Positions 42,784 to 54,318 of a stretch of 64,000 nucleotides of DNA are shown one piece after another. The stretch is from NCBI GenBank assembly GCA_018340375.1, contig JAFFJZ010000050.1, positions 682,001 to 746,000 on the forward strand, written 5' to 3'. The first letter of the stretch is position 1, and each line of letters opens with the position of its first letter. Made by a program: the position numbers and the translations under genes. The notes below the pieces were generated by a model. It saw nothing but the letters and a program-made list of their open reading frames with translations. It made no database searches and was not told where the DNA came from. This DNA comes from Gonatopus flavifemur. Its lineage: Eukaryota; Arthropoda; Insecta; Hymenoptera; Dryinidae.

Positions 42784-43576
42784 CAAATGCTTCGTATAAT
42801 GATCTACTGGATTTCTCAAAGAAGTAGGAGAATCTTCCTGAACGGTGGGACAATGAAAAAGTGCATCAACGTGTTTTTTTACAGCTAATCGAGAGTTGTC
42901 GTATCTAGTCTTCAGTAAGTCAATAGCAACTTTATAATTTCCTGCAGTCAACTCGATTGATTCGATCACTTGTTTGGCTGGATCCTCTAGTGCAGAGATT
43001 GAATAGCAAAATTTTTGTACTTCACCTAATCCTTCGTTTGCATCGACTCAGCCAAGAAGGTGCTCATGAATTGTTGCCATTTATCGTAAGCTCCATTGAA
43101 TTTTGGCAAGACAAATTCTGGTGATTAGACGGATGCATTTACATTGACGTTATTTTCGTTATTTTCTATATTTGCCAAACGGATGGGGGGCAAGTTAACG
43201 AAAAACAAATCAACGGAAAGTTGGTTGAAAAGAGAGATACGTCACACTCTCTCTTTTCAAACACTGATTTTGTTGATTTGTCTTTTCGGTGATTTGGCCC
43301 CCATCCTGCCGAACGTCTTGTATTCGACGTGCTTGCATTTGCAGAACCACTTTGCTCATAACCTTTCAGTAATACTTCAGCTTTAGCTAACGTAGGAAAA
43401 TAAGATTGTTCAAATTCATCGCGTTCTTTATCATGCTCTACTCTCACATTTTCATTGAGACCTAAATCTTCTATTTGATTTTGCACGTCGTCGAATTTGT
43501 CGCTTAATTCTTTTATTTCATCATATCTGACAGCTAAATTCTCGAAATTTTCTTGACTAGGAGCAAAAGTGTACAC
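42784..43576 (-). pseudogene. BEL/Pao gag N-terminus and first half of DUF1759
   Basis: Starts with a coiled-coil-like helix region (NLAVRYDEIKELSDKFDDVQ, KERDEFEQSYFPTLAKAEVL), typical of BEL gag, then, past a 130-bp hairpin element, a segment with LPKFNGAYDKWQQF and AIDLLKTRYDNSRLAVKKHV (DUF1759). Stops and shifts occur near 43130 and 43025. The frame that begins MYTF runs into the hairpin element at 43311, so its last 45 residues are not BEL. Confidence 0.8.
43181..43311. mobile_element. 131-bp hairpin MITE in BEL gag
   Basis: GGATGGGGGGCAAGTTAACG...TTGAAAAGAGAG pairs with CTCTCTTTTCAA...GCCCCCATCC around a 10-base loop (about 43240-43250). No gene. Confidence 0.75.
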
Positions 43577-44217
43577 TTACTGTACAAAATGCGTGATTTG
43601 AGTTTTATATTGTCCTCTTATTCTATTTAGCTTATTCAATTCTCCCATTTTTGCGAATATATTGAGATATTATATTCTGTTTCATTCTCATTTATAATCT
43701 GAAGAATCTGATGCGTGAAATTCTCTGATTGAAATATATTAAAGTTCGAGCTGCATGAGAGAGACAAAAGGAATGAACTTATTTTTCGATGGTATACAAT
43801 AAATACAAATACAAATGTTTCGATGACTTCCGTCGTTGCGAAGAACTGTAGTACATCAATCGGAGTGTTTGTGTTGTGCCAGCGTGGCGTTGAATATCGA
43901 ACGTCGTGATCGACTTATGTTGATGTGCGTCTGTTCCGACAGAGCGCGTGGATGTACAAAGATGGATACCGTAACGCACGAAGAATGGTGAAACGATTAT
44001 ATACGTTTCGTATGCTGAACACTTCACAAGGTTCACAGCTTGAAACTGCTTTTTATACACTTCACGAGCTTCCCGGCTTGAGACAACGTGTTTTTATAAC
44101 TTTGAACGTTTTAGATACAAGTTAGTTTATGCGACGTAATTGATTCCCAAAGCGTCGCGACGTTTTTAATGTCTGCGAACCCAACGTCTTTCTAGTATGA
44201 ATCTGGCTCCAAGGACC
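43577..44217 (-). other. Presumed BEL 5' region (LTR and leader), not matched to the 3' LTR
   Basis: Non-coding sequence upstream of gag on the minus strand. It should contain the 5' LTR, but I see no similarity to 14571-15107, apart from the shared 18-bp motif beside it. Either the LTR lies farther out or was replaced. Confidence 0.3.
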
Positions 44218-44235
44218 ATAGTCGTGCCGATGCAC
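44218..44235. repeat. 18-bp motif shared by both outer edges of the BEL region
   Basis: ATAGTCGTGCCGATGCAC is identical at 44218-44235 and 14571-14588, in the same orientation. Confidence 0.6.
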
Positions 44236-44535
44236 TATAAAAACCAGAGGGCTCCACCCCCTGACTGCTTCGCTTCGCTCAGCAGTTCGACCCCCTTCAA
44301 AATTCCATTCGCTTATTTTGAACGAATCGTAGCCCACATGTGCTCACTTCGCTCGCATTTTGAACAATTCAGATATCCGGGGATATATGGAAAGGCATTT
44401 ATCGCTTTTTCCCCCAAATGAGAAACTTTGTGTATGTAATGTTCAGAAAGCCTGGAACTCATTGCTTACCATCCTTTATACCATCCCCAAATGATTCAGA
44501 AACATGTACCCGGAGAACTGTAGAATTTCAACTGT

Positions 44536-44707
44536 CCTGGCCCTGACGAAAATGAAGCGTGCTCTAAGTGTGGATATCCGCCAAATTACTGTCCAGAGGT
44601 TGGCTATCTCTATTCGAATATGTCGTGTGGGAAGGGATAGATAACCTCTAAAGAGTAATTTGGTGGATAGCCACCTTAGAGCACGCTTGATTTTCGCCAA
44701 GGGGTAG
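44536..44707. repeat. About 170-bp hairpin element
   Basis: GACGAAAATGAAGCGTGCTC...CCGCCAAATTACT pairs with AGTAATTTGG...GAGCACGCTTGATTTTCGCC, with a loop near 44620. It could be a MITE or a hairpin transcript. The flanks read CCTGGCCC and GGGGTAGG. Confidence 0.65.
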
Positions 44708-44970
44708 GAATAAAGCCTGGAAGCGCGACGAAAGCGGAAGCTGAGAGTAACTTGAGCGTAATAAGCGTAACAAAGGGTTATCTAGGCGTAATTCAGAAAT
44801 GAATCCGAATATTTTCAGGCTTCATTTGTTTCACTAGCTACTTCCTTCACCTTGGGATTCTCACTAGTGCGCAGTTGTCATAACGTCAACCAGCTCTTGA
44901 AGAGTCTTCGGATGCAGTGAAGCTCACACGGAAAGATCGGAATTATTATTTTCCTTCAACATTGGAGCCC

Positions 44971-45660
44971 TGAATTTGACTCAGCACCCTGGAAAATCCG
45001 TAGAACCCGTGCTACATATAACAATATCTCTTTGTTCATTAGAACCAGAATCACTATATTCACGTGTGCCATCATGGATTCGTTTTTTGACGTCAGATAT
45101 GGATTCCTCGCCTTCTGAAACCCCTAGGACCCGCGTTCCATGCAAACCTGTCCACAAATGCGAAGTTGACTGAATCCACGTCGGCCATCTTGGATCCGTT
45201 ATCATAAATTTGAGATTTGTCCCCAGATCCGAATTCAGCACCCTCGGAAACCCCTAGAACCCATGTGTCATATGAATCTGTCCACAAATGCGAAGTTGAG
45301 TAAATTCACGTCCGCCATCTTGGATCCGCTATCATGGGTTCGGGATTCGACCCCAGATCCGAATCCAGCACCCTCGAAAACCTCTAGAACCTATATTTCA
45401 TATGAATCTGTACATGAATGCAAAATTTACTAGATTCACGTCCGCCATGTCTGATTCACTATCATGAATTCGAGATTTGACACCAGATTCGAATTCAGCA
45501 CCCTCGAAAACCCCTAGAACTCAAATTTCATGTAAATCTGCCCACAAATGCAAAATCGACTAAATTTACGTCCGCCATGTTGAATTCGCTACCTTTAATT
45601 CGGGATTTGACTCCAGATTCGGATTCAGCACCCTCGAAAACCCCTAGAACCCATGTTTCA
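44971..45660. repeat. 130-bp tandem array with CCGCCATCTTGGAT core
   Basis: Anchor words CAGCACCCTCGAAAACC-like recur with exact 130-bp spacing (45101, 45231, 45361, 45491, 45621; a looser first unit near 44975). Each unit has CACGTCCGCCAT(C/G)T(T/C)GGATTC, GATTTGACCCCAGATCCGAATTC and AACCCCTAGAACCC. The core is the reverse complement of the ATGGCGGA motif found in the Transib and foldback repeats. Confidence 0.85.
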
Positions 45661-46690
45661 TAATAATTCATCGATCCGAGTCAAGATAGCGAATATTCAA
45701 AGACTGCGGAAAAAATGAGGTATATATATGGGTCATTACACTTTTGAGGTCCAAACGTGTGAAAAAAATCAAACTTGATTTTTTTCACATTTCATGTGAT
45801 ATTTGTTTACATACACTTAAATATATGTGTATGAGACTCTCAGCAGTACAGTTTTGCCAACAGAAGTGTTTTTTTTTCACTCCCTCTCCGTCTGAATACC
45901 ACGAATTCTTACTTAAGTTTCGACTTCATAATTTTTTATGGAAAAAGATCATGGGAAAAATTTTCAATGTAGCATTTCTGATAGTTCAAAGCCTCCTCTT
46001 TCGAATGCCGTTGAGTGATTCAACGTAGAACTCGATCCGGAAAAGTGATAGACATTTTTCCCCGAAAAATCATCATTTTTGGTGGTTTTTTTTCAATCTA
46101 TCTCTGTAGTACGAAAAAGTTTCAATGTAATATCCAATTGACCGCATATGAAGGTATGGATGTCCATCCTCTCAAACCCAATCAATTATTTTTCAGGATT
46201 CAATATGGCGGTTCCAAGATGGCGCCCAAAAAATAGGAAAACCATGAGAAAGCCAATATCCTTGTATAATTTTCATATAATCCTTCATAAACTCGTGAAA
46301 AATGTAATACTGTTGATATGGGATATTGTTTTTTTGGATTGAATTGATTGAAAAGGAAAACATTATTCTTATTTAAAGGAAAACATTATTTTTCCAAATT
46401 TTAAGAATGAAGCACAACTCGAGGTGTATATGTTTCCTAACAGTCATGAAACTACTTCATCTGCTATTCCTGATAGAACTCTGATTGCATCTTGAAACAT
46501 ATTTTTCAAAATTTGTAGGTATATTTATTTTGAAAGATATGAATACGGGGAGTGTGGGGATGTAAAAATTCAACAAAGGACGAACCAATCACTGCCTTCC
46601 ATTTGACTTGATTTTCAAACTCATCAAATCTCCCCCCTCCCCCTCCAACGGATTATTTTGAGTGACTTTTAACAGAATTGAGAGGAAATT
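45661..46690. other. AT-rich stretch with repeat fragments
   Basis: 45668-45722 (TTCATCGATCCGAG...AGATAGCGAATATTC...AGACTGCGGAAAA) is an inverted match to 60780-60826. 46199-46228 has ATATGGCGGTTCCAAGATGG. No gene is supported. Confidence 0.5.
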
Positions 46691-46699
46691 CGATTAATT

Positions 46700-46925
46700 T
46701 TTTGATTCAAACCCGCCATATTGGATTCACCATATTGAATTTGCAAAATATAATTCCAGATTCGTAATTAGCAGTCCCGAAAACCCCCAAGTACGGAGTT
46801 TGAAGAAAATTTGTTGAATTCTGAGATTTCGGTCGGCCATATTGGATCCGCCATATTGAATTTTCAAAATCTGACCTCAGATTCGTAATCAGCGACCTCG
46901 AAACCCTTAGACACAAGCTTACATA
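46700..46925. repeat. Two-unit relic of the 121-bp ATGGCGGA repeat, inverted
   Basis: CGCCATATTGGAT at about 46713 and CGGCCATATTGGAT at about 46833, spaced about 120 bp, each followed by CCATATTGAATTT and AGATTCGTAAT(T/C)AGC. Matches the Transib/foldback repeat in reverse orientation. Confidence 0.7.
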
Positions 46926-47744
46926 TAAATCAGCAATCGCCTCATGGTTTTCGGCAGCTTTTGCGGATTAGCGTCACGTAGTGGTGATTCATACAGAGGA
47001 CATTTCTCACAATAACAATTCTTACATCGAATTCATGCAATATTCTCATATTATTGGTACGTTTATTTTATCATCACCAATTGATGTACCATACAAAAAA
47101 TGGCCAACCCAATATATCAAATACTTACCGAGAAAACCTCCGTCACGTAGTGGTGATTGATAAACACGCGCTCGCATCCAACCGTACAAAATGGCTCTGA
47201 CTGGCGCAATTATTGACTACAGCGCCATCATGCGCTTCAATTCTGAGTTGAAAAGCACTGAGATGTTTATTCATATGTAACTCTTGGGGAATTAACGTTT
47301 CATAGGAAAATGGCACTGACTTAAGAACGTCGTAACGGAAAGAACTCAAAATACGTGGACAAAGTTCCGTTAAGTTTAAAAAATATATCGAAAAATATTT
47401 CATCAATTTTGTCAATAGTATTGGAAAGAACAATTAATTTTGTACTCAAATCCGGTCTGCAAAGTCCTGGTTGTCGGAAAAATCATGAATAGATCCAAGG
47501 TTTTACTATGAAAATACGCGTGTGACATGCTGTTTTAGAACAGTATGTCAACTTTGATCTTGGATTTGGGAAGTAAGAACAATTTTTTTCAGTAATACAA
47601 AAATTGTTTCGCATTATTCAATTTGTACTATTTTTGATTATCCGAGTCATTTTCCATTGCACACATCGATTCATTGCTGCATTCAATGTGCAAGTTTAGG
47701 GAAAGTACGAAATTCGAGGAGACCTTAAAAGTATAATGACCCAT
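46926..47744. other. Stretch with a short duplicated word, no gene
   Basis: GTCACGTAGTGGTGATT occurs at about 46973 and 47142. 47723-47750 (GACCTTAAAAGTATAATGACCCATATAT) is an inverted match to 45720-45750. The 96-codon minus frame at 47143-47433 has no recognisable domain. Confidence 0.4.
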
Positions 47745-47996
47745 ATATGTATACAGTGAAGAAAATTTTCTCCGAAATCACCTATGTTTTCAGAAAAAAA
47801 TTGAAAGAAAAATATAAGGCCTTGTCCGATTGCAATAAAAAAAATGGTCTCTGGGGAAGGATTTGAAGAAGGTCCTCTATGAATTTCATCCAATTTGGTC
47901 CACTCGGTCCAGAGTTATCCCGAGTACAGACAGACAGACAACCCCACGGATTATCAATCAGTATTGCATGAAATGAAAAACTATCCAACTCCCAAT

Positions 47997-49324
47997 TGAG
48001 GCCGCGGATGCAATAACAGCCTCAGCGCTCGAACGCATTTCAAAGTTGATTCAAGCGACCAGTGGAATAATAAAAGAAAAGTTCGTCAAAATGGAAAATC
48101 AAAAATATAGCCTTTTAGAGCTCATCAAACCACACATTCTTCTCACGAACAATTCTTTTCTACCATCAATAGTTCATAAAATAAAACTTGAAAAGTGAAA
48201 ATTTTCATTTCTTCAGAATTAGTACTATTCAAAATATATTTTGCGATGATTCAGTGGGGAGTCACTGGAATGATTCGGAATTTGGTATACCTACGGCTTC
48301 ATTATTGATCCCCGAAGACAACTGGTAAAGTAAATTTGTTGAACTATCCCACCATTCAATGAGTATTCAGTAATAAACAAAGGCTATTGAGAACAGACGC
48401 TTGCGAGTTTCCACGAAACACAATGTCAAGGGAGTTTTCGATTTGAAAAAACTTGAAGGAACAAAGTTGTTCGTCAATGTTCGTAGAAGTTTCCCTGAAA
48501 TTTTCAAATTAATAGAGTGGGAAATAAGGGAGATATTGAACTTTGTTTACAATGTCATGACTGGCTTATGAACCGTCAAGCCTATAGCACCGTGTATTGT
48601 AGTTCAGTAGCATTGCCGTGACGGTAAGTCAGCTGCGCCATTCCTAGCAAAAATAACTCTAGGCATTCTCTAGACGGTGCGAGGCCTTGCTAGGCCCTTG
48701 TGAGGGACTTGCGAGGCCTGACAAGGCCTTGTACCTGCCTAGAGAATGGCTAGAATGATTTCTACTAGGGATTGTGAACAAAGTCCAATATTTTTCTTAT
48801 TTTCCACTCGATTGATCTGAGAATTTCAAGAAAACTTTTTCGATCATTGCCGAACAACTTTGTTGCTTCGAATTTTTTCAAATCGAAAATGCCCTCGACA
48901 CTTTTTTCCGTGGGAACTCGCAAGCGTCTGTTGTCAATAGCTTTGTTTATTACTAAATATCCACTGAATAATGGAATATTTTAATAAATTAACCTTACTA
49001 GTTGTTTTCGAGGATCAATATTGAAGCTGCATACTAAATTTCAAATCATTCCAGTGACTCTCTGCTGAGTGATCGCAAAATATATTTTGAATCGTATTAA
49101 TTTTGAAGGAATGAAAAATTTTACTTTTCAATCTCTATCTCACAAACTATTGACGGTAGAAAAAAATTTTCCGTGAGAAAAATGTGTGTTTTGATGAGTT
49201 CTAACCTGTTATATTTTTTATTTTTCATTTTGACAAATTTTTTTTTCTGATTCTGCTGGTATCCTGGATCAGATTCCGAAACATGTTCGAGCGCAAGTCT
49301 GGTCATTACATGCGACGCCTCACT
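47997..49324. repeat. 1.3-kb palindromic foldback
   Basis: Arms about 47997-48560 and 48770-49324, ends TGAGGC / GCCTCAC. They share CAAAATATATTTTGCGAT, CAAAGTTGTTCG and TTTTCGATTTGAAAAAA. The spacer 48561-48769 is less AT-rich and has several (G/C)GAGGCCTTG repeats (GCGAGGCCTTGCTAGGCC). Part of an arm resembles 10860-10930. No gene. Confidence 0.75.
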
Positions 49325-49379
49325 TTTTCATTGAATTGAAATCACATTCTTTGAATTCAAGAAAGATTATATTTTTGTT

Positions 49380-49505
49380 TTAATTTGAGAATTTTTTTCA
49401 TTTAACTGAATTTTTTTCCAGCAAAAAAAAAAGATTTATTAGAATGAGGGCGAAGGAAAGTTTCTTCCAGTCTAAGAAATTGGGTTCTAAGTGCATGTGT
49501 TGATA
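49380..49505. repeat. Partial copy of the 54319-54730 MITE
   Basis: AGATTTATTAGAATG(A/G)(G)GGC(G/A)AAG followed by TTCTTCC(A/G)GTC matches 54660-54730, ending TTCTAAGTG. Confidence 0.5.
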
Positions 49506-50916
49506 ATTGGCTTGCCATCATTCGATCACAAAACGACGATTTTGTTATATTTGTTGAATTCACTTTTTCGAAAAAGAAATTTTATGCAATTCCTTGCATA
49601 TTTTCTGACTTTTTTATGTGTTTGTTCAGTTTAAAAAGATATTCTAAATTCGTTCAAATAGATCAAACAATCAACCAATTTCTGAGTTTTTACATATCAC
49701 CACCGTGAAAAGAGTCTTATTCTGCATGCGTCTTAATTCAAGACAACACTTTCTCCATTCTGTCGGGGATTGCTGATTTTTCTGCTTAATTGGTTTGCGT
49801 TTTAGATTCAGTCATGGAATGATCTGAATTTGAGACTTCCTTTTTACAGTGTATCACTGGTCAAATATTCTACAACAGGATACAATATGTGATGTTTCGA
49901 TGACGAAGAAGACGGAAATGGATGGGAAGAAGAGAAAAGTTCTCGAGTCTTGAATTCTTTCCTTTTCCTGGTCATTTCCCGCATAATAGTAAATTCTAGA
50001 AACAGCTATGAATCGTGAAGTGATCACGGGAAAATCATACAATACAAACGGTTTTCAAGAGAAAAGAGAACACCCGTTTCAAATAACACTTCTCTTGTTA
50101 GGATACGATACTCTTTTTGTCTCTCCCTGCAAATTTGTCTTCCTCTTCAGTTCTTGTGTAAGATTTATTCATAGTGCCATAATTTATTTTCGTTTTTCTT
50201 TTCTGCTATTTCCGGTCGAAATAAATTACTATAAATTTCATTTTTTTTTTTCAAAGTATACATGCGTAAAGGATGTAACGTAACTGACCACAAATCTTCA
50301 ATGAAATACAGCATTTTTGAGATAAGTATAGAAATATTTCCTCAACAATCCAATCGTATTGCAGGCTTCATTTTTGAAATATGAAAAAATGAATCTCTTT
50401 GGATCAAGACATCGCAAGATATTTCAACTGTGTAATTGAATATTGCAGATAAATGAGGGAATTATATGAATCCATTGTTTATAAACTACTCTGATAATAA
50501 TATTCCTAAATAGAAAACCGAAGAGAATGAATTTTTATTAACGTAAAGTATAAAAACTCCCAATGGTATGAGTGGAGGACCAAGAATCTTAGCATAATTT
50601 ATGCGCAAGTCAATTTCTCATACATGGTTCGATTGACCGCTCGGGAATGATGCACTAAAGAATTATTGAACGCATTTCAATGACGCTCATTATAATGACT
50701 CATCAACGGTTGACTACTGAATAAGTGAGCGAGTTCAGTAATGATGATGAACGATTGGCCACGTATGAAACCATTGATCAACCAAATAATGAGCCACACT
50801 TGTTCAATTTTGATGCAGAATCTCTTTGAATGCTCATGATTTATGAAAAAATTTCGAGTTCTTGAAATGGTAATCCCTTTGAACTAGATAACATTTAATA
50901 AACTCATCAACAACAA
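49506..50916. other. AT-rich stretch, nothing seen
   Basis: Only short open frames without domains. No clear repeats. Confidence 0.3.
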
Positions 50917-51088
50917 GAAATCTTCCTTATCCGTCTCCGACCGCAGTTACGCTGGGCGAGAAATAATCATCGACTGCAACGAAGAACGTTGGAGACACTC
51001 CATGAATTATACTGTGAAACCCGCGACGAGGCGTATAGAATCAATGATAATCTTGACGAATCGGAAAGAAAACAGCATCCACTGTAAA
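50917..51088 (+). pseudogene. Exon-like open frame, unknown
   Basis: 57-codon frame without ATG: EIFLIRLRPQLRWARNNHRL then TLETLHELYCETRDEAYRIN and DNLDESERKQHPL, to TAA 51086-51088. The mixed charged and aromatic composition is unlike AT-rich noise. A weak acceptor-like AG lies just upstream. Could be an exon or a fragment of a TE. Confidence 0.25.
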
Positions 51089-52837
51089 AGTACCGCTAAA
51101 TTCGGAATCCCAAAGAAATGTTCCGAATGTTACACGGTGGCGTATGGATTAGAATTTGTATTTGTCACGTGTTGAAACAAATCGTGGATAACAGAGTACC
51201 AATTAAAATCAATCCCGTGAAATCTAAAATATTACAAAAATAGGGAATAAGGAAAAGAAAAAAACTGAATAGAATTTTATGATACGAGATGTATCGATCT
51301 AAAATATGAATCCACATCAAGAGGGGGAGAAATTACACCCTATATATGTGCAGAAGGCTTGGTGAAAATGAAATGGAAATTCTCAACACGTGGTCTAAAG
51401 CAACTTCTTTTATGCCGAAGTGAGAGAACAAGTTTACGATCTTCTTCCATAAAGATTTATATTTAGAAGTTATGAGGCGCATAACACACAAGTGATACAA
51501 TAAAGTTCGCTTGCGGCTTTGCGTCTTAGATCAATCTTTTCGGGAATACGATGTTCTACTTTCAATATTCAAGTCCATTATGATTACGTAATAAATCCAA
51601 GTCCGAATCATCCGAATTTATAGCAAGAAACAACTGAATCGTGTTTAATGGAATTCGAATGAGGATATTGTACGTGGTGAAGAAAAATACGCATAAAAAC
51701 ACCTACAACTCTTCTCTCTACAAAATAGAAAAAAATTTATCAATACTGTAAAATGGAATACTAATCGGAATATTAAATAAAACAGAATGTGTGATAATTG
51801 TATGATTTGAAAAAATTGTCTTATACTGATATGTGTGTCACCTATCTATAAATACAAAAGTTTACAGAAGGAAATGTATGAAACTTTAGAAGCCACGGTG
51901 TGCTAGAGAGGATCCCTTTCACGCAGCGTTTACATTCTGTATATCCCGAGGGTGGAAAAGATGGTCAGGGTGTGCTTCACAGAAACAACACATGGTTCGA
52001 ACATGTTTCTCGAAAAATCTGAACACAAGGAGGAGAAAGGGAAAGAAACAGGAGAAAGATAAAAGTGGCAGAAAAGAGAAAAAGAAATGAGAGAAGTATA
52101 GGAGGAAATATCTAGAGGGTTATTAGATTCCACACACTTTTTTCAATCAATGGAATAGCTAAAAATGAAATCACCTGTTGAAGGTGGTAATCATTATTCT
52201 GAAATAACAAATCTAACTATTATTAGGATGATCGCTCTAGAAAAGCATATATTTTTATCGATGGATAATTATTTTAAATCGATACGGTGAACCTATGCCG
52301 TTTTCAAATGGAATGACCAATGAATTAAGAGTGTTACTAAAAACCCAAAGTACTGAATACAAGTAATCATTTACAAAATTTAGAATTTGCAGCAATTTAA
52401 TTATGTCTTCACCGTTGCATTCTCAATTCTAAATTCTCAGATCCCATCTAATTACTGAGAGGATTTAAGAGTGTGAAAATATTAGGACGGGGCACAATAC
52501 TTATTGATTATTTACACGGAGAGAACGAAACAGTGACGGTGACTGTGACGCACTTACCATCACTGTTTTCTTCTCTTTGTGTACAAATACGTTAGTATAA
52601 AAAAATGCTATGGGCTTGATTACCATGAAGGAACTCTCCCATGGGCCATTGAGCATCGAGCAACAATGTTGGAATCAAAGAAAGATCCTACAATCCTCCT
52701 CATATCTTTTCTTCCAATGTTGATGCTTGACGCTCGACGCTCGACACTCGGTCGGCATTAGTAGGCCCGAAATGAAATGGACCCGAATGTTACTTGATCC
52801 GAATGAAATAGATCCGAGAAACCCTGTGTGAAAAAAA
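51089..52837. other. AT-rich stretch, nothing seen
   Basis: No gene or clear repeat. GACGCTCGAC-type short repeats near 52728-52748. Confidence 0.3.
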
Positions 52838-53105
52838 TAGTCTGGCGAGAGTCTTGCAGAAGAAGTCTCGCAAGACCATTGCAATACTTATAAAAGAATA
52901 ACGCAGAGATACAGGAACGATCTCGGATGAAGTATGGGATTTGGGGCTCCCCTGCGAGACTACTGTAAGACCCTGTCAATCTGGTAAAAATATGGGAAAA
53001 GTATGAATGAATCTCAATACCCACACTTCTTCCGAGATCGTCCCTGCATCTCTCTTCTATTTTTTATCCGTGTTGCAGTGGTCTTGTAGAATTTTTCTAC
53101 CAGAC
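52838..53105. repeat. About 268-bp inverted-repeat element
   Basis: AGTCTGGCGAGAGTCTTGCA and ACGATCTCGGATGAAGTATG pair with CATACTTC-like CACTTCTTCCGAGATCGTCC and CTACCAGACT on the right, with a fold near 52970. MITE-like. Confidence 0.65.
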
Positions 53106-53738
53106 TGATGCCAAGCCATGTCTCTTCACGTGAGATCGCTATGGATTACCAGTCAAAGTTCAAATCGAATTCAAGTGAGAAACCAGCCGTTCATTCGTAC
53201 TTTGTACGATTGTAATGAGATCTTACGCGGTAAAATGATGTACTCTGAAATGTAAGCAATATTTCCTGTGATGTATCAAAATCAATTTGTGTAATTATAC
53301 AAAATGAATGTTTTTTCGAATATCCTGCAAGAAAGCTGAGAAAAAATGCTGAACTCTATGTCGAACAACATTTTCATGCGGTTATTTCTTAGGCATATAC
53401 GTAGTATACCAGCACGGAGTGCCTATTGCACCCGCTATCGTACGCTCTTACCGTATCTTCTAAAATATTTGAGTAATCCAATTGGAAGTTGGATAGTTTT
53501 TCATTTCATGCAATACTGATTGATAATCCGTGGGGTGGTCTGTCTGTACCGGGATAACTCTGGACCGAGTGGACCAAATTGGATGAAATTTATAGAGGAC
53601 CTTCTTCGAACCCATCCCCCGAGAACATTTTTTTTTTATTGCAATTGGACAAGTCCTATTTTTTTTTTCCTGAAGAAATAGGTGATCTCGGAGAAAATTT
53701 TCTCCGCTGTATACATATATATATATATATATACACGA

Positions 53739-54318
53739 AGAAAACAGTAATGAGAAAAATGATGTAACTTGTCGAAAATTTTACCATAATTTATAGAGTG
53801 TGGGCGTTCGTCTGTGCCTATTTCAAAAAATACCATAATAAATGGAAAAAATTGCTCATAGTAAAATCCAATAGAATTCTATGACACGCTTTCCAATGAT
53901 TCATGCATGTTCTACTATGACGGAAAACAAATTTTGGTACACGTCATCACAAGAAAACTCCAAGCGACTAAAGTGATATTTTTGCTAGACAGTATGGGAC
54001 TTTTTCTGTAAATACAACGATTTCCAAAAAGTATGAGATATAGCTTTATGATAACAATCCGGCTGATCAGAAAATAATTAGAATGAGAGGAGGGGGAAGG
54101 TAACATTTCCAGTTGACCGGAAATGGTATTTGAATCGCAGTAAAAAAAAATGTTTTTAAGCCATAAGAAGTATTTTTTTCAATACGTTGTAATATTATAG
54201 AATTTTTAAAAATCATTTATATCTAGACAATTTCAGACGTTTAACTACACCAGACAGTTGGATACGTTCAAACACAATCCTTCATCAATTCAATTTGGAT
54301 ACAAGACTCATTCGAATA
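53739..54318. other. AT-rich stretch, nothing seen
   Basis: TACCATAATTTAT near 53785, like the 35592 MITE, hints at a diverged relic; no gene. Confidence 0.3.

Larger units (their letters stand above)
14571..44235 (-). mobile_element. BEL/Pao LTR retrotransposon, heavily interrupted
   Basis: Minus-strand pieces occur in exact BEL/Pao order as coordinates fall: gag/DUF1759 (43576-42784), its continuation (37638-37391), CCHC knuckles (37400-37101), aspartic protease (30290-29633), RT (29730-28516), RNase H (28198-27530), integrase zinc domain (27370-27035), integrase core (26922-26612), and integrase C-terminus with DUF5641 (15729-15246). Each gap is filled by a later insertion. The outer limits are set by a shared 18-bp motif at 14571-14588 and 44218-44235. 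The LTRs themselves could not be matched to each other, so the outer limits are tentative. Confidence 0.8.
47745..53738. mobile_element. 6-kb structure with about 245-bp inverted ends
   Basis: The left arm (47745-47998) and right arm (about 53478-53720) are reverse complements: TGTATACAGTGAAGAAAATTT / AAATTTTCTCCGCTGTATAC, GGTCCACTCGGTCCAGAGTTAT, and GAAAAACTATCCAACTNCCAATTG. Inside are a palindrome (47997-49324), a MITE fragment and a hairpin. No transposase was recognised, so it may be one element or two opposite copies of a 250-bp repeat. Confidence 0.5.

Noticed and set aside
43166..43311. C-terminal 45 residues of the gag frame as BEL protein
   Set aside because: They translate a hairpin MITE.
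43577..44217. Assignment as an intact BEL 5' LTR
   Set aside because: No similarity to the presumed 3' LTR at 14571-15107.
47143..47433. Small host gene on the minus strand
   Set aside because: No domain, no splice or start support, and it begins in a locally duplicated word.
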